Assembly (NCBI RefSeq): GCF_900185725.1
Contig: NZ_FYAU01000016.1
Span: forward strand, 124,001-188,000
Length of the DNA stretch: 64,000 nt
Reading direction: 5' to 3'
Source: Stappia sp. TSB10P1A
Lineage (GTDB): Bacteria > Pseudomonadota > Alphaproteobacteria > Rhizobiales > Stappiaceae
The first letter of the stretch is position 1. Each line of letters opens with the position of its first letter. Below the pieces are notes generated by a model. It made no database searches and had not been told where the DNA came from. It saw only the letters and a program-made list of their open reading frames with translations. Shown here piece after piece: positions 15,697 through 26,473 of the stretch. The position numbers and the translations under genes were made by a program.

Positions 15697-17321
15697 CAGC
15701 CCTCTCCGCCGGCCGGCAGCGCGGCGACGGCCTTGCGGCCGATCTCGCTGTCCGCCGCCTCGCGCACGACGGCCGCGACATCGCTCGCGGTCAGATAGGA
15801 GCGCCGGGCGAAGGCCGCATCCTCCTGCGGATAGTCGGCGCGCGAATGGCTGCCCCGGCTTTCCTGCCGCAGCAGCGCCGCCGCGGCGACCGTCTTGCCG
15901 GCGGTCATCATGTTGCGGATCGAGCGGCGGGTGCAGCGGGTCTCGAGCGCATCGATCACGGCGAGTGCCGCCGTCAGGCCCTCGGCCGTGCGAACGACGC
16001 CGACCCCGTCGGCCATGGTCCGCCGCAGCAGGCTGATCGCCTCGCGCTCCACCTCGTTGCGCCGGCTCGGCTCCTGGATATGGTCGTCGATGCCGGGCCA
16101 GTGGGCGGTGCGCGGGTTGGGCATCTGGTTCTGGATGTCCTCGGCGACGCGCGCGGCGAAGACCACCGTCTCCAGCAGCGAGTTGGAGGCCAGCCGGTTG
16201 GCGCCATGGGCGCCGGTCGAGGCGACTTCGCCGGCCGCCCAGAGATTGTCCAGCGAGGTGCGGCCGTTGGCGTCGGTCAGCACGCCGCCCATGTGATAGT
16301 GCTCGGCCGGCGCCACCGGGATCGGCTGGCGGACGGGGTCGATGCCGGCCTCAAGGCAGGCCGCATGGACGGTCGGAAAGCGGTCCGCGAAACTCTCGCC
16401 GATCGCCTCGCGGCAATCGAGAAAGGCCCCGCGCCCGGCAAGGTTCTCCGCGAAGACGGCGCGCGCCACCACATCGCGCGACGCCAGATCCTTGAGGGGA
16501 ACCTCCGCCATGAAGCGGCGGCCATCGGCATTGATCAGCGTCGCGCCCTCGCCGCGCAGGGCCTCGGAGGCGAGCGGCGCCGGATCGCGGCCGACATTGA
16601 GCGCGGTCGGATGAAACTGCACGAATTCGGCGTCGGCGATCACCGCCCCCGCATTGAGAGCCATGGCGAGGCCCTGGCCGTTGGCCTCCGGCGGATTGGT
16701 CGTGACGGCGTAGAGATGGCCGATGCCGCCGGAGGCCAGCACCACCGCATGCGCGGGAAACGCCAGGCGCTCGCGGTCGCCGCGCCGGCGGGCGAGCACG
16801 CCGGTGACGATGCGTCCTTCATGCTGAAGCTGTTCGCCGAGATAGCCCTCGACCACCCGGATCGACGGGGTCTTGCGCACCGCCGCCACCAGCGCGTCCA
16901 TGATCGCCCGGCCGGCCATGTCGCCGCGCACGCGCACGATGCGGTTCATCGAGTGGGCGGCCTCGCGCGACAATTGCAGGCGGCCCTCCAGGTCCATGTC
17001 GAAGGGAACGCCATAGCCGAGCAGGTCGCGAACCCGGTCGCCGGCCTCCTCGGTCATCAGGCGGACGATCTTTTCCTCGCACAGCCCGCCGCCGACGGCG
17101 ATCGTGTCGGCGGCATGGGCGGCCGCGCTGTCCTCGTCGGAGACGGCTGCGGCAATGCCGCCCTGCGCCCAGGCGGAGGAGGCGCCCTCGCCGATGGGCG
17201 AGGCGGAGAGGATGGTGACCGGGCGCGGCGCCAGTTTCAGGGCGCAGAACAGGCCGGTCAGGCCGCCGCCGAGAATGACGACATCGTCGATATGGGAAGT
17301 CACGGGACGTGGCGACGTCAT
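15696..17321 (-). CDS. nadB: L-aspartate oxidase
   Basis: A 541-residue flavoprotein that oxidises aspartate to iminoaspartate, first step of de novo NAD synthesis. The FAD-binding motif [19 protein letters not shown] opens the protein. [18 protein letters not shown]-like [22 protein letters not shown] and the C-terminal [13 protein letters not shown] are all typical of NadB. A longer frame starts with TTG at 17408, but the ATG at 17321 begins just before the FAD motif and fits the family length. It lies 124 bases downstream of nadA. Confidence 0.95.
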   Translation of the reverse strand: MTSPRPVTSHIDDVVILGGGLTGLFCALKLAPRPVTILSASPIGEGASSAWAQGGIAAAVSDEDSAAAHAADTIAVGGGLCEEKIVRLMTEEAGDRVRDLLGYGVPFDMDLEGRLQLSREAAHSMNRIVRVRGDMAGRAIMDALVAAVRKTPSIRVVEGYLGEQLQHEGRIVTGVLARRRGDRERLAFPAHAVVLASGGIGHLYAVTTNPPEANGQGLAMALNAGAVIADAEFVQFHPTALNVGRDPAPLASEALRGEGATLINADGRRFMAEVPLKDLASRDVVARAVFAENLAGRGAFLDCREAIGESFADRFPTVHAACLEAGIDPVRQPIPVAPAEHYHMGGVLTDANGRTSLDNLWAAGEVASTGAHGANRLASNSLLETVVFAARVAEDIQNQMPNPRTAHWPGIDDHIQEPSRRNEVEREAISLLRRTMADGVGVVRTAEGLTAALAVIDALETRCTRRSIRNMMTAGKTVAAAALLRQESRGSHSRADYPQEDAAFARRSYLTASDVAAVVREAADSEIGRKAVAALPAGGEG

Positions 17322-17445
17322 GAATTTCGTCCGGAAGACCGGCTGCCGGGCGGCAGCCGGAGGAACGACGGTCGGGGCGGGCCGCCACGCGGCGCTGCCG
17401 GACGCCAAGCGCCCGGCACCGTCTCAGTTGCCGTTCGACCGGCGA

Positions 17446-18531
17446 TCAGCTCTTGAGGTTGATCATCCGCTCGACCGCACGGCGTGCGCGGGTGGCAACC
17501 TGCGGATCGACCGTGACCTCATCCCGCATTTCCAGCAGGCAGTCGAGGATCTTCGACAGGGTGATGCGCTTCATGTGCGGGCACAGGTTGCAAGGCCGCA
17601 CATAATCGACACCCGGCGTCTCCGAGGCAATGTTGTCGGCCATCGAGCACTCGGTGACCAGCATCACCTTCTCCGGCCGGTTGGTCTTGACCCAGTCGAT
17701 CATGCCGGCGGTGGAGCCGGTGAAATCGGCCTCGTCGACCACCTCCGGCGGGCATTCCGGATGGGCGATGATCTTCACGCTCGGCTCGATCTCGCGATAT
17801 TCGCGCAGCTCCGCCGCCGTGAAGCGCTCATGCACCTCGCAGGCGCCGGCCCAGGTCAGGATCTCGACATCGGTCTGCCGCGCGACATTCGCCGCCAGAT
17901 ACTGGTCGGGGATCAGCAGCACGCGCGGCGCGCCGAGGCTCTCCACCACCTGCACCGCATTGGCCGAGGTGCAGCAGATGTCGCATTCGGCCTTCACGTC
18001 GGCCGAGGTATTGACATAGGTGACGATCGGCACGCCCGGGTGCTTCTCGCGCAGCGCCCGCACATCGGCGGCGGTGATCGACTCGGCCAGCGAGCAGCCC
18101 GCCTTCATGTCCGGGATCAGCACCGTCTTGTCCGGATTGAGGATCTTCGCCGTCTCGGCCATGAAGTGGACGCCGCACTGGACGATCACGTCCGCGTCGG
18201 TCTTCGCCGCTTCCTTCGCCAGCGCCAGGCTGTCGCCGACGATGTCGGAAACGCCGTGGAAGATCTCCGGCGTCATGTAGTTGTGGGCGAGGATGACGGC
18301 GTTGCGCTCCTTCTTGAGGCGGTTGATCTCATGGATCACCGGCGCCAGCACCGGCCACTCGATCTCGGGGATCAGGTGGCGGACCTTCTCATAGATCGGC
18401 GCGGTCGCCTCGGCGACTTCCGCAGTATAGGCAAGATGAGGACGCGGCAGCATCGAATAGCCGCTGGCCCTTGCGGGTGCGGCGGTCGAGCATCCGGACA
18501 TGCTGCCGATATCGAGTGCGATGGTGGCCAT
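17446..18531 (-). CDS. nadA: Quinolinate synthase A
   Basis: A 361-residue [4Fe-4S] enzyme that condenses iminoaspartate with dihydroxyacetone phosphate to quinolinate. Signatures are [39 protein letters not shown] with Cys119, [20 protein letters not shown] and HPECPPEV. The cysteine-rich [12 protein letters not shown] lies near the end. AGGAGG precedes the ATG. It heads nadA-nadB-nadC, and two palindromes at 18632-18650 and 18687-18705 lie 100-175 bases upstream, consistent with repression by the NadQ-like protein encoded 10 kb away. Confidence 0.95.
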   Translation of the reverse strand: MATIALDIGSMSGCSTAAPARASGYSMLPRPHLAYTAEVAEATAPIYEKVRHLIPEIEWPVLAPVIHEINRLKKERNAVILAHNYMTPEIFHGVSDIVGDSLALAKEAAKTDADVIVQCGVHFMAETAKILNPDKTVLIPDMKAGCSLAESITAADVRALREKHPGVPIVTYVNTSADVKAECDICCTSANAVQVVESLGAPRVLLIPDQYLAANVARQTDVEILTWAGACEVHERFTAAELREYREIEPSVKIIAHPECPPEVVDEADFTGSTAGMIDWVKTNRPEKVMLVTECSMADNIASETPGVDYVRPCNLCPHMKRITLSKILDCLLEMRDEVTVDPQVATRARRAVERMINLKS

Positions 18532-18631
18532 GGCGACCTCCTGACTTCATCCGGGCTGCGGCACCGCCGCGACACCCGCCCCCTACCGAGCGGCCTGACA
18601 TCCATTGGCCTTTCGGCCGGACGAATGTCGT

Positions 18632-18650
18632 TTTGCTCAACTTGAGCATA
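18632..18650. promoter_or_regulatory. Probable NadQ operator 1 (nadA promoter)
   Basis: TGCTCAA-C-TTGAGCA (18634-18648) is a perfect 7-bp inverted repeat around one base, within the 19-base box TTTGCTC...GAGCATA. It lies about 100 bases before nadA. The size and symmetry suit a dimeric winged-helix repressor. Confidence 0.65.
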
Positions 18651-18686
18651 AACTGGTGTTTAAAAAACGCGGCCTTAGCCGACGCT

Positions 18687-18705
18687 TATGCTCTCTTGGC
18701 GCATA
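18687..18705. promoter_or_regulatory. Probable NadQ operator 2 (nadA promoter)
   Basis: TATGCTCTCTTGGCGCATA matches operator 1 at 13 of 19 positions and keeps the outer TATGC/GCATA symmetry. The two centres are 55 bases apart, close to five helical turns, so both could be occupied on the same DNA face. Confidence 0.5.
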
Positions 18706-18899
18706 TATAGGCGTGCCGGACGCGCTTGCCAACGCGTTTGTTGATGAGAAGCCGGCTTTTTGTCGGACAAATCCGGAAAGCCCATTTTCCGCAAAGACTT
18801 GCGGCACGGATGCGGCGATGGACCGAATTGTCGCAGCCGGGGCCGACAGGCGGCCGGCGACCATCCTCCGGACGGCAAACCGGGCGCGGAAGCCGGGAG

Positions 18900-18926
18900 A
18901 GGTCTCCGTGCCGAGGACGGAGACCT
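18900..18926 (+). promoter_or_regulatory. Strong hairpin upstream of the MFS gene
   Basis: AGGTCTCCGT (18900-18909), loop GCCGAGG, ACGGAGACCT (18917-18926) form a perfect 10-bp stem about 170 bases before the MFS start. No T-tract follows, so it is not a standard terminator. It may be an operator or an RNA leader structure. Confidence 0.45.
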
Positions 18927-19095
18927 TACGGACCTTGACTGCCGGATCGCATCCGACCGCCCCCAACTCATTCACGCCGTAAATGCAAAGCGCAAAGATC
19001 TTTCACTTTTCGACATGGGCGGCTTCCTCCATAGTCGCGATCAAACTGTCAGCCGGGCCCGGTCCAGCCGGGCCGCCGATCTCAGGACCCCCGTC

Positions 19096-20337
19096 ATGAC
19101 GTCCCCCGTCTCCGCCCCGCTTCCCAAGGCGTCCGTCAACCTGCCGCTGATCATCCTCTGCGGCTGCCTGATCGCCCTGCTCAGCTTCGGCCCGCGCTCC
19201 GCGCTCGGCCTGTTCCTCGCCCCGATGACCGAGGCGCGCGGCTGGTCGCGCGAGATCTTCGCGCTGGCGCTGGCCATCCAGAACCTCGTCTGGGGCGCGG
19301 CGCAGCCGGTCGCCGGCATGGTCGCCGACCGGTTCGGCACGGCGCGCACGCTCGCCTTCGGCGGCATCGTCTACACGCTCGGCCTGTTGCTGATGGCCCA
19401 GGCGGAAAGCCCCCTGCTGCTGCATGTCGCCGGCGGCGTGATGATCGGCCTCGGCGTCGCCTTCTCGTCCTTCTCGCTGGTGCTCGCCGCCTTCGGGCGC
19501 TCCGTCACGCCGCAGCGCCGCTCGCTCGCCTTCGGCATCGGCACGGCGGCCGGCTCCTTCGGCCAGTTCCTGTTCGCCCCGCTCAGCCAAGGCCTTATCG
19601 ACGGGCTCGGCTGGCACGACAGCCTCTATGTGCTGGCCGGGCTGATGCTGCTGATCCCGTTCCTGGCCGTGGCGCTGAAGGGCAAGCCGGCCGCCTATGT
19701 GCCGGGCTCGGCCATTGCCGACCAGAAGCTCACCGAGGCGATTGCCGAGGCCTTCCGCACCCGCGGCTTCATCCTGCTGACCTTCGGCTTCTTCGTCTGC
19801 GGCTTCCACGTCGCCTTCATCACCGTGCACCTGCCGCCCTATATCGCCGACCTTGGCCTCGACCCGAAATGGGGCGCCATCGCCATCGCGCTGATCGGCC
19901 TGTGCAACGTCTTCGGGGCGCTGGCCTCGGGCTATATCGGCGGGCGCTGGTCCAAGCCCTATTTCCTGTCGCTGATCTATCTCGGCCGGGCGATTGCCAT
20001 CACCCTGTTCCTGATGGCGCCGGCAACGCCGCTGAGCGTGCTGATCTTCGCCGGCACGATGGGCTTCCTGTGGCTCTCCACCGTGCCGCCGACCTCGGGC
20101 CTCGTCGCGGTGATGTTCGGCCCGCGCTACATGGCGACGCTGTTCGGCTTCGTGTTCTTCTCGCACCAGATCGGCTCGTTCCTCGGCGTCTGGCTCGGCG
20201 GCCGGCTCTACGACCAGACCGGCTCCTATGACGTGATCTGGTATCTCGGCATCGCGCTCGGCCTCTTCGCCGCCATCGTTCACTGGCCGATCAAGGAAGA
20301 GCCGGTCGCGCGGCTGGCCGGCGCACCCGCCCAGTAA
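19096..20337 (+). CDS. MFS transporter
   Basis: A 413-residue inner-membrane protein with about 12 hydrophobic helices and the loop 2-3 motif GMVADRFGTARTLAFGG typical of the major facilitator superfamily. The general pattern (SFGPRSALGLFLAPMTEARG, WGAAQPVAGMVADR) is that of the oxalate/formate antiporter or monocarboxylate-like branch, so an organic anion is a reasonable guess for the substrate. A frame extending to 18760 is longer, but the ATG at 19096 has AGGA eight bases upstream and starts just before the first helix. Confidence 0.88.
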   Translation: MTSPVSAPLPKASVNLPLIILCGCLIALLSFGPRSALGLFLAPMTEARGWSREIFALALAIQNLVWGAAQPVAGMVADRFGTARTLAFGGIVYTLGLLLMAQAESPLLLHVAGGVMIGLGVAFSSFSLVLAAFGRSVTPQRRSLAFGIGTAAGSFGQFLFAPLSQGLIDGLGWHDSLYVLAGLMLLIPFLAVALKGKPAAYVPGSAIADQKLTEAIAEAFRTRGFILLTFGFFVCGFHVAFITVHLPPYIADLGLDPKWGAIAIALIGLCNVFGALASGYIGGRWSKPYFLSLIYLGRAIAITLFLMAPATPLSVLIFAGTMGFLWLSTVPPTSGLVAVMFGPRYMATLFGFVFFSHQIGSFLGVWLGGRLYDQTGSYDVIWYLGIALGLFAAIVHWPIKEEPVARLAGAPAQ

Positions 20338-20371
20338 GGCAGGCGGGACCGCATCACCTCCACGACACACG

Positions 20372-20405
20372 AAAGGGCGCGGGACCTGCCGGTTCCGCGC
20401 CCTTT
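20372..20405 (+). terminator. Rho-independent terminator after the MFS gene
   Basis: AAAGGGCGCGG (20372-20382) pairs with CCGCGCCCTTT (20395-20405), an 11-bp stem followed by GTCGTTTT on the plus strand. It also lies just beyond the convergent glyS gene, although the minus-strand side lacks a T-tract. Confidence 0.7.
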
Positions 20406-20428
20406 GTCGTTTTGCAGTGCCTGCCGTG

Positions 20429-22495
20429 TCAGCCGGCGATCTTCGAGAAGTCGGCGACCTCGCGGGTCGCCTCGCGGATCTCGGCGAGCAGCCGCAGGCG
20501 GTTGAGGCGCAGGTTCGCATCCTCGGCATTGACCAGGATGTCGTCGAAGAACCGGTCGACCGGCGCGCGCAGGCCGGCCAGCGCCGTCATCGCACCGGCA
20601 AAGTCCTCGCGCGACAGCGCGGAGCGGATCTCGGCGCGCGCCGTGTCGATGGCCGCCGCCAGGGCGATCTCCGCCGGCTCGGCCAGGTGATCGGCATGCG
20701 GCGCGCCGGAAATGACAACGCCGTCCTTCTTCTCCTCGGCGCGCAGGATGTTGGCCGCGCGCTTGGTGCCGGCCAGGAGGTTCGCGCCGTCCTCGGTGGC
20801 GAGGAACGCACCCAGCGCCTCGACCCGGCGCACCACCATCAACAGGTCGTCCTGCCCCTCCAGCGCGAAAACCGCGTCGATGAGGTCGTGACGGGCGCCC
20901 TGCTCGCGCAGATGCACTTTCAGCCGGTCGGCGAAGAAGGCGAGAAGGTCGCCGCCGGCCTCCGCCATCGCGGCATTCGCGCGGACAAGAAGCCTGGACA
21001 GCGACAGCCGCAGCCCGTTCTCCAGCACGATGCGGATCACGCCGAGTGCGGCGCGGCGCAGGGCGAAGGGATCCTTCGAGCCGGTCGGCTTCTCGTCGAT
21101 GGCCCAGAAGCCGGTCAAGAGGTCGAGCTTGTCGGCGAGCGCCACGGCGACGGCAACCGGATCGGTCGGCACCGCGTCGGACGGGCCTTGCGGCTTGTAA
21201 TGCTCCTCGATGGCGCGGGCGACAGAGGCGTCCTCGCCTTGCCGCTCCGCATAGGTGCGGCCCATCTGGCCCTGCAGCTCGGGGAACTCGTAGACCATCT
21301 GCGTCGGCAGATCGGCCTTGGCGAGACGGGCGGCGCGCGCCGCCTTCTCCACATCGGCTCCGACCAGCGGCGCGATCTCGCGCGCCAGCGCCTCGAGGCG
21401 GTTCACCCGCGCGCCCTGCGTGCCGAGCTTCTCGTGGAAGACGACGCTGTCGAGCTTCGGCAGCCGGCTTTCCAGCGGCGCCTTGAGGTCGGTTTCCCAG
21501 AAGAAGCGGGCGTCCGACAGGCGGGCGCGGATCACCTTCTCGTTGCCGGCGATGATCGTCGCGCCGCCGTCCGAGGCAACGATGTTGGACACGGCGACGA
21601 AGCGGTTCGACAGGCGGCCGGTTGCCGGATCGCGCAGCACGAAGCACTTCTGGTTGGCGCGGATGGTCAGGCGGATGACCTCGTCGGGCAGGTCCAGGAA
21701 CGCCTCGTCGAAGCTGCCGACCAGCACCACCGGCCATTCCACCAGGCCCGCCACTTCCTCCAGCAGCCCCTCGTCCTCGACCAGTTCCAGACCCAGCGCC
21801 ATGGCGCGGTTGCGCGCGTCGTTGACGATGATGTCCTTGCGCCGGTCGGCATCGAGCACGACCTTGGCCTTTTCCAGCTTGTCGGCATAGTCGTCCAGCC
21901 GCCGCACCTCGAAAGCGTCCGGCGAAAGGAAGCGGTGGCCGCGCGTCGTGTTGGACGAGACGATGCCGTCGATCTCGAAGGGGACCACTTCCGGCTCCTC
22001 GGTCTCCGGCCCGAAGGTCGCGACGATGGAGTGGAGCGGGCGCACCCAGCGAAGCTGCCCGGCGCCCCAGCGCATCGACTTCGGCCAGGGGAAATTGCGG
22101 ATGATGCCGGGCATCGCCTCGGCGATGATGTCTGCGGTGGCGCGGCCGGGCTTTTCGATCACCGCGACATAGAAGTCGCCCTTCTTCGGATCGGAGACGA
22201 CCTGCGCCTCGTCGATGGAGGCGAGCCCCGCGCCGCGCAGGAAGCCTTCCAGCGCCTTCTCCGGCGAGCCGACACGCGGGCCCTTGCGCTCCTCGCGGGT
22301 CGGCTTCGACCCCGCCGTCAGCCCGGCGATATGCAGCGTCAGCCGGCGCGGCGTCGAAAACGCCTTGGCGCCCTCATAGGTGACACCCGCATCGACCAGC
22401 GCATTGGTCACCAGCGACTTCAGGTCCTCGGCCGCGCGGCGCTGCATGCGGGCGGGAATTTCCTCGCTGAAAAGCTCCAGGAGAAGATCGGGCAT
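20429..22495 (-). CDS. glyS: Glycyl-tRNA synthetase beta subunit
   Basis: A 688-residue beta subunit of the bacterial alpha2beta2 glycyl-tRNA synthetase. The N-terminal [20 protein letters not shown] is diagnostic. [10 protein letters not shown] and the C-terminal DALR anticodon-binding region ([18 protein letters not shown]) are present. A frame extends 22 residues upstream; the ATG at 22495 is the usual start of the family. It is the last gene of glyQ-lemA-DUF2207-glyS. Confidence 0.95.
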   Translation of the reverse strand: MPDLLLELFSEEIPARMQRRAAEDLKSLVTNALVDAGVTYEGAKAFSTPRRLTLHIAGLTAGSKPTREERKGPRVGSPEKALEGFLRGAGLASIDEAQVVSDPKKGDFYVAVIEKPGRATADIIAEAMPGIIRNFPWPKSMRWGAGQLRWVRPLHSIVATFGPETEEPEVVPFEIDGIVSSNTTRGHRFLSPDAFEVRRLDDYADKLEKAKVVLDADRRKDIIVNDARNRAMALGLELVEDEGLLEEVAGLVEWPVVLVGSFDEAFLDLPDEVIRLTIRANQKCFVLRDPATGRLSNRFVAVSNIVASDGGATIIAGNEKVIRARLSDARFFWETDLKAPLESRLPKLDSVVFHEKLGTQGARVNRLEALAREIAPLVGADVEKAARAARLAKADLPTQMVYEFPELQGQMGRTYAERQGEDASVARAIEEHYKPQGPSDAVPTDPVAVAVALADKLDLLTGFWAIDEKPTGSKDPFALRRAALGVIRIVLENGLRLSLSRLLVRANAAMAEAGGDLLAFFADRLKVHLREQGARHDLIDAVFALEGQDDLLMVVRRVEALGAFLATEDGANLLAGTKRAANILRAEEKKDGVVISGAPHADHLAEPAEIALAAAIDTARAEIRSALSREDFAGAMTALAGLRAPVDRFFDDILVNAEDANLRLNRLRLLAEIREATREVADFSKIAG

Positions 22496-22613
22496 CGGGA
22501 GGTCTCGAATGGTTGCGCCGCCGGAACGCGGCGGCCAGGACTGTTGCGCGTCCGTTAGCAAGAGCGGGGGAAAAAGTCACCCCCCGCGCGAGCTGTCAGA
22601 GCATGGGCGGGGC

Positions 22614-24557
22614 CTACCAGCCGCCGCCGCCGCCACCGCCGCCGCCACCGCCCGAGAAGCCGCCACCGCCGCCGCCGGAGCTCGACGACTTCGGTGCCGG
22701 CAGCGAGGAGGTGAAGGTCGACGACATCGCCCCGACGCTCTTGCCGAGCGTGCCGGCGATGTTGCGCGTGTCGAAACTGCGCCCGGAATACCATTTCGGC
22801 GCATAGGAGGCGGCGACAGCCGCCCCGGCGGCGGTGAGAAGCCAGGCCTCGAACGCCTTCGACCAGGGTTTCTCGACATCGAGGGCGACCGCATAGGGCA
22901 GCAGCGTCTCGAAATGCGAGGGGCTCATCTCCGGCGCGCCCTGCATGTTCATCCGGTCCTTCTCGGCGACCTGGAGATACATCTTCAGGCCCTCGATCTC
23001 GTCCATCACGCTGCGGCCGAGCGCCGTCGGCGCGCCGATCAGGAAGTAGAACAGGAAGTTCACCGCCAGCAGCGCCACGGCGACGAGCGCCAGCGGCGGG
23101 ATGTCTCCCAGCGTCTGCAGCAGCAATGCGGAGACCGTCAGATGCCCCATGGTGATGATGGCGAAGACGATGAAGATGAAGGCGATGCGCACGGTCACCC
23201 CGCGCGAGCGGCGCATGCTCTGGCCGATATGGACGGCGAACAGGACGCCCATGAAGGTCACCATGAAGATCGGGGCCATCAGGGCGACCTGGTCCTCGGT
23301 GAGGCTGCCGAAGACGAGAAGAACGAAGATGGTGATGACCGACAGGACCACGCCGGGGATCAGATAGGCGCTGTTGGCCTTGTAGTAGCGATTGCGGTTC
23401 TCGCCCTCGATGGCGCCGCGGAAGGCCTTGCCGAGCGACTGGACCGAGGTGCCGTTGGCCTTGGAGACGGTGAAGTCGCCGCCGCGCTTGTCGAGCCAGC
23501 GGGCGATCGCCTTCTCGCCGCTGGGCAGGTCGGCGTAGTCGCCGCGCGCCGCTGCCGGGCGGATCATCGTCAGGTCGCCAGCGAGGTCGTCCAGAACCAG
23601 CTTGCCCTTGACCGCCAGGCTGAGACAGGCGGCGGACAGCGCCCGCCAGCCCTCGTCGCCGAAGCCCTTGCGCGCGATGTAGTTGGACAGGGCCGGCGAG
23701 ATGCCCTCCGGTCCCTCGAAACGCGGAAAGATCACGCCTTTCGGCGGATCGCGGCCGACCTGCCACCAGGCCCAGAAATAATAGCCGAACACCAGCACCA
23801 GGCCGATGCCGCCAAGGATCTCGCCGAGATGATCCTGGAGAAAGTAGCCGAATTCCTGCTGCGCGGTCGGCGGCGCCACCACTCCCTTGGGCATCTCCAC
23901 GACGACGGTCAGCCCCTCGCGCGGCGCAAGCGGCCGCGTCGCGACGAAGAGCACGCTGCCGCCGCCGTCCTCGACGCGGGCAGTGGCGTCCCGCCCGGTG
24001 GCGCCATAGGCGCCGGTATAGGCGGCGTAGTCCGAGACGGTCGCCCCGCTCGGCAGCACGACGCGCGCCACCGCGCGGTCGATCGGGAAGCCCCACTCGT
24101 TGCCGGTGGCGTTCCAATAGACCTCGTCATGGGTCTCGAAGAACCTGATCTGCCGGTCCGTGCGGTAGACGATGGTGTAGGTGTAGATGCCCGGCTGCAG
24201 GAAAACATCCTCGTGGCCGATATAGATGCGCACGCCGCTGCCGCCGCGGTTGACCGAATAGCCGTCCTCCTCGCCGTCGCGGGTCACCGAGACGAGATCG
24301 AACCCGGCCCGGGCGCGGCGCCCGTCCGCCGTCTCGAAGACGAGAGGAATGTCGCGATAGATGCCGCGGCGGATCTGATTGCCTTCGGCGCGAACCCGGA
24401 TCGACTCGGTGACGGTCAGTTCGCCGTCCGGGGCGACCTCCACCGTGGCGTTGAAGGCGAGGATGCGTTCGTCGGCCCGCACGGTCGCGGGGGCGAGCAG
24501 CAGGACCGCCAGGACCAGCGATGCGGCCAGGGCGTTGAGGAGAGAGAGGGCGCGCAT
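22614..24557 (-). CDS. DUF2207-domain membrane protein
   Basis: A 647-residue protein with an N-terminal signal peptide, a predicted extracytoplasmic domain (about 28-240) with the DUF2207 opening [20 protein letters not shown], and a membrane helix near residue 245-265. A cytoplasmic part and further hydrophobic helices (about 395-510) follow. The end is a glycine run, [12 protein letters not shown] extending to the last residue Trp, preceded by a Ser cluster, typical of this family. It starts 13 bases after lemA. LemA and DUF2207 proteins commonly occur together, but their joint function is not established. Confidence 0.88.
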   Translation of the reverse strand: MRALSLLNALAASLVLAVLLLAPATVRADERILAFNATVEVAPDGELTVTESIRVRAEGNQIRRGIYRDIPLVFETADGRRARAGFDLVSVTRDGEEDGYSVNRGGSGVRIYIGHEDVFLQPGIYTYTIVYRTDRQIRFFETHDEVYWNATGNEWGFPIDRAVARVVLPSGATVSDYAAYTGAYGATGRDATARVEDGGGSVLFVATRPLAPREGLTVVVEMPKGVVAPPTAQQEFGYFLQDHLGEILGGIGLVLVFGYYFWAWWQVGRDPPKGVIFPRFEGPEGISPALSNYIARKGFGDEGWRALSAACLSLAVKGKLVLDDLAGDLTMIRPAAARGDYADLPSGEKAIARWLDKRGGDFTVSKANGTSVQSLGKAFRGAIEGENRNRYYKANSAYLIPGVVLSVITIFVLLVFGSLTEDQVALMAPIFMVTFMGVLFAVHIGQSMRRSRGVTVRIAFIFIVFAIITMGHLTVSALLLQTLGDIPPLALVAVALLAVNFLFYFLIGAPTALGRSVMDEIEGLKMYLQVAEKDRMNMQGAPEMSPSHFETLLPYAVALDVEKPWSKAFEAWLLTAAGAAVAASYAPKWYSGRSFDTRNIAGTLGKSVGAMSSTFTSSLPAPKSSSSGGGGGGFSGGGGGGGGGGGW

Positions 24558-24570
24558 GGTCGCGGCGCCC

Positions 24571-25128
24571 TCAGAAGCTGACCTTGGGCACCGCCCGGTC
24601 GGCGGGATCCTCGATCTCGAAATACGGCTCCTGGGTGAAGCCGAAACGGCTGGCGACCAGGTTGGAGGGGAAGCTCTCGACCACCACGTTGAGGGCGCGC
24701 ACCGCGCCGTTGTAGTAGCGGCGGGCCATCTGCAGGGCTTCCTCGACCTTCTCCAGCGACGCCTGAAGCTCGCGGAAATTGTCGCTCGCCTTGAGGTCCG
24801 GATAGGCCTCGGCGACGGCGAACAGCCGCCCCAGCGCCTGCGACAGCAGCCCTTCCGCCTGCGCCCGGCCGGCGACGTCGTTGCGGTCGATGCCCGCCGC
24901 CCTCGCCCGCATCTCGGTGACCGCCTCCAGCGCCGCCCGCTCGTGCGTCGCGTAGCCCTTCACCGTCTCCACCAGATTGGGGATCAGGTCGGAGCGGCGC
25001 TTGAGCTGCACGTCGATGCCGCTCCAGCCCTCGCGCACCATCTGCCGCTTCCGCACCAGATCATTGTAGAGATAGACGAGATAAAGGCCGATCAGGACGA
25101 TCAGGCCGAGCACGATCCAGGTAGCCAT
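24571..25128 (-). CDS. lemA: LemA-family protein
   Basis: A 185-residue protein with one N-terminal membrane helix (about residues 2-22) and a helical LemA domain outside or inside the membrane. Key stretches are [40 protein letters not shown], and [20 protein letters not shown] followed by NLVASRFGF. It is the gene immediately before the DUF2207 gene. Its role is unclear; relatives are linked to envelope stress. Confidence 0.9.
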   Translation of the reverse strand: MATWIVLGLIVLIGLYLVYLYNDLVRKRQMVREGWSGIDVQLKRRSDLIPNLVETVKGYATHERAALEAVTEMRARAAGIDRNDVAGRAQAEGLLSQALGRLFAVAEAYPDLKASDNFRELQASLEKVEEALQMARRYYNGAVRALNVVVESFPSNLVASRFGFTQEPYFEIEDPADRAVPKVSF

Positions 25129-25210
25129 CAGGCGACACCCTCTCCGGTCACGATTGGCGCTTACGCTACTGCAAGCCGGCCGCAGTGGAAACCGCGACGA
25201 CGCCGGGAGA

Positions 25211-25226
25211 TGTGACGCAGGTCACC
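25211..25226. promoter_or_regulatory. CRP/FNR-type palindrome upstream of lemA
   Basis: TGTGACGCAGGTCACC fits TGTGA-N6-TCACA with one mismatch. It lies about 85 bases before the lemA start, in the 131-base gap after glyQ, so lemA-DUF2207-glyS may have a promoter of its own. Confidence 0.35.
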
Positions 25227-25259
25227 GGCCGGGTGTTTGTCTCCCCGTCCGGCCCGGTC

Positions 25260-26207
25260 TCACGCGGGAGCGTAGCCCACTCCGCCCGCTTCCGTCTCCA
25301 GGAAGGCGGCGCCGCAGGCCTTGGCGAGTTCGCGCACCCGCAGGATGTAGTTCTGCCGCTCGGTGACGGAGATCACGCCGCGCGCGTCCAGCAGGTTGAA
25401 CGCGTGGCTCGCCTTGATGCACTGGTCGTAGGCCGGCAGCACCATCTGGTGGACGTTGGTCCTGGCGGCGGCGCCGGCGGCGAGAATGGCGCGGCACTCG
25501 CGTTCCGCGTCCTCGAAGTGGCGGAACAGCATGGCGGTGTCGGCATGCTCGAAATTGTGCCGCGAATATTCCTGCTCGGCCTGCAGGAAGACGTCGCCAT
25601 AGGTCACCTTCTCGGCGCCCTCGCGGCCGTTGTAGTTGAGGTCGTAGACGTTATCGACCCCCTGGATATACATGGCGAGACGCTCCAGGCCATAGGTCAG
25701 CTCGCCGGCGACCGGCGCGCATTCGAAGCCCGCCACCTGCTGGAAGTAGGTGAACTGCGACACTTCCATGCCGTCGCACCAGCACTCCCAGCCGAGCCCC
25801 CAGGCGCCCAGCGTCGGGCTTTCCCAATCGTCCTCGACGAAGCGCACGTCATGCAGCGAGGGATCGAGGCCGATGGCATAAAGAGAGCGCAGGTACAGGT
25901 CCTGCAGGTTCTCCGGCGACGGCTTCATGATCACCTGGAACTGGTAATAGTGCTGCAGCCGGTTCGGGTTCTCGCCATAGCGGCCGTCGGTCGGCCGGCG
26001 CGAGGGCTGCACATAGGCCGCCTTCCACGGGCGCGGGCCGAGAGAGCGCAGGGTCGTCGCCGGGTGGAACGTGCCGGCGCCGACTTCCATGTCATAGGGC
26101 TGCAGCACGACGCAGCCCTGATCCGCCCAGAACCGCTGCAGCGTCAGGATCAACCCCTGGAAGGAGTTCTCGGGCCGCATATGCGCCGGCACCGTTTCGC
26201 TCGTCAT
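25260..26207 (-). CDS. glyQ: Glycyl-tRNA synthetase alpha subunit
   Basis: A 315-residue catalytic subunit of tetrameric glycyl-tRNA synthetase. Class II motifs are visible in [60 protein letters not shown] and the late [12 protein letters not shown]. The ATG at 26207 has AAGGA nine bases upstream; Met10 is an alternative. glyS follows two genes downstream, so both subunits are encoded in the same direction. Confidence 0.95.
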   Translation of the reverse strand: MTSETVPAHMRPENSFQGLILTLQRFWADQGCVVLQPYDMEVGAGTFHPATTLRSLGPRPWKAAYVQPSRRPTDGRYGENPNRLQHYYQFQVIMKPSPENLQDLYLRSLYAIGLDPSLHDVRFVEDDWESPTLGAWGLGWECWCDGMEVSQFTYFQQVAGFECAPVAGELTYGLERLAMYIQGVDNVYDLNYNGREGAEKVTYGDVFLQAEQEYSRHNFEHADTAMLFRHFEDAERECRAILAAGAAARTNVHQMVLPAYDQCIKASHAFNLLDARGVISVTERQNYILRVRELAKACGAAFLETEAGGVGYAPA

Positions 26208-26333
26208 CTGCGTCGTCCTTGAATGCAAGAATGGATTGGCCCGGCAGGGCCCGGGCGACAGGTGCCATCAACACCCGGTGCCGTCAAGGTGCGGAAGTGC
26301 CTAGATCCGCCGGTTTCGCCCAAGGCTGCAAAC

Positions 26334-26349
26334 TGTGTCCGGGGTCACA
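26334..26349. promoter_or_regulatory. CRP-type palindrome between glyQ and the 26474 gene
   Basis: TGTGTCCGGGGTCACA matches TGTGA-N6-TCACA with one mismatch. It lies in a 266-base divergent gap, 125 bases before each flanking start, so either gene could be the target. Confidence 0.3.
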
Positions 26350-26473
26350 TCGCCTCAGCTCCCGTTACGTCATTCTCATGGGGCGATGACGATAGAGGAG
26401 GAAGATAAATCCCGCGCCATCGAGGACCGGACGCCGGGGATGGTCCCCGGCCCGACACTCGGAGGATTGAATC

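Larger units (their letters stand above)
18532..19095. other. Divergent nadA-MFS intergenic region
   Basis: These 564 bases contain the nadA promoter area with two NadQ-like palindromes, an AT-rich patch near 18640-18665 and a strong hairpin at 18900-18926 in the presumed leader of the MFS gene. Short reading frames exist, but none has a ribosome-binding site or protein-like composition, so I see no gene. Confidence 0.6.

Noticed and set aside
18605-18982. A 125-residue open frame between nadA and the MFS gene
   Set aside because: No ribosome-binding site, no hydrophobic or domain pattern, and it runs across the operator palindromes and the leader hairpin.
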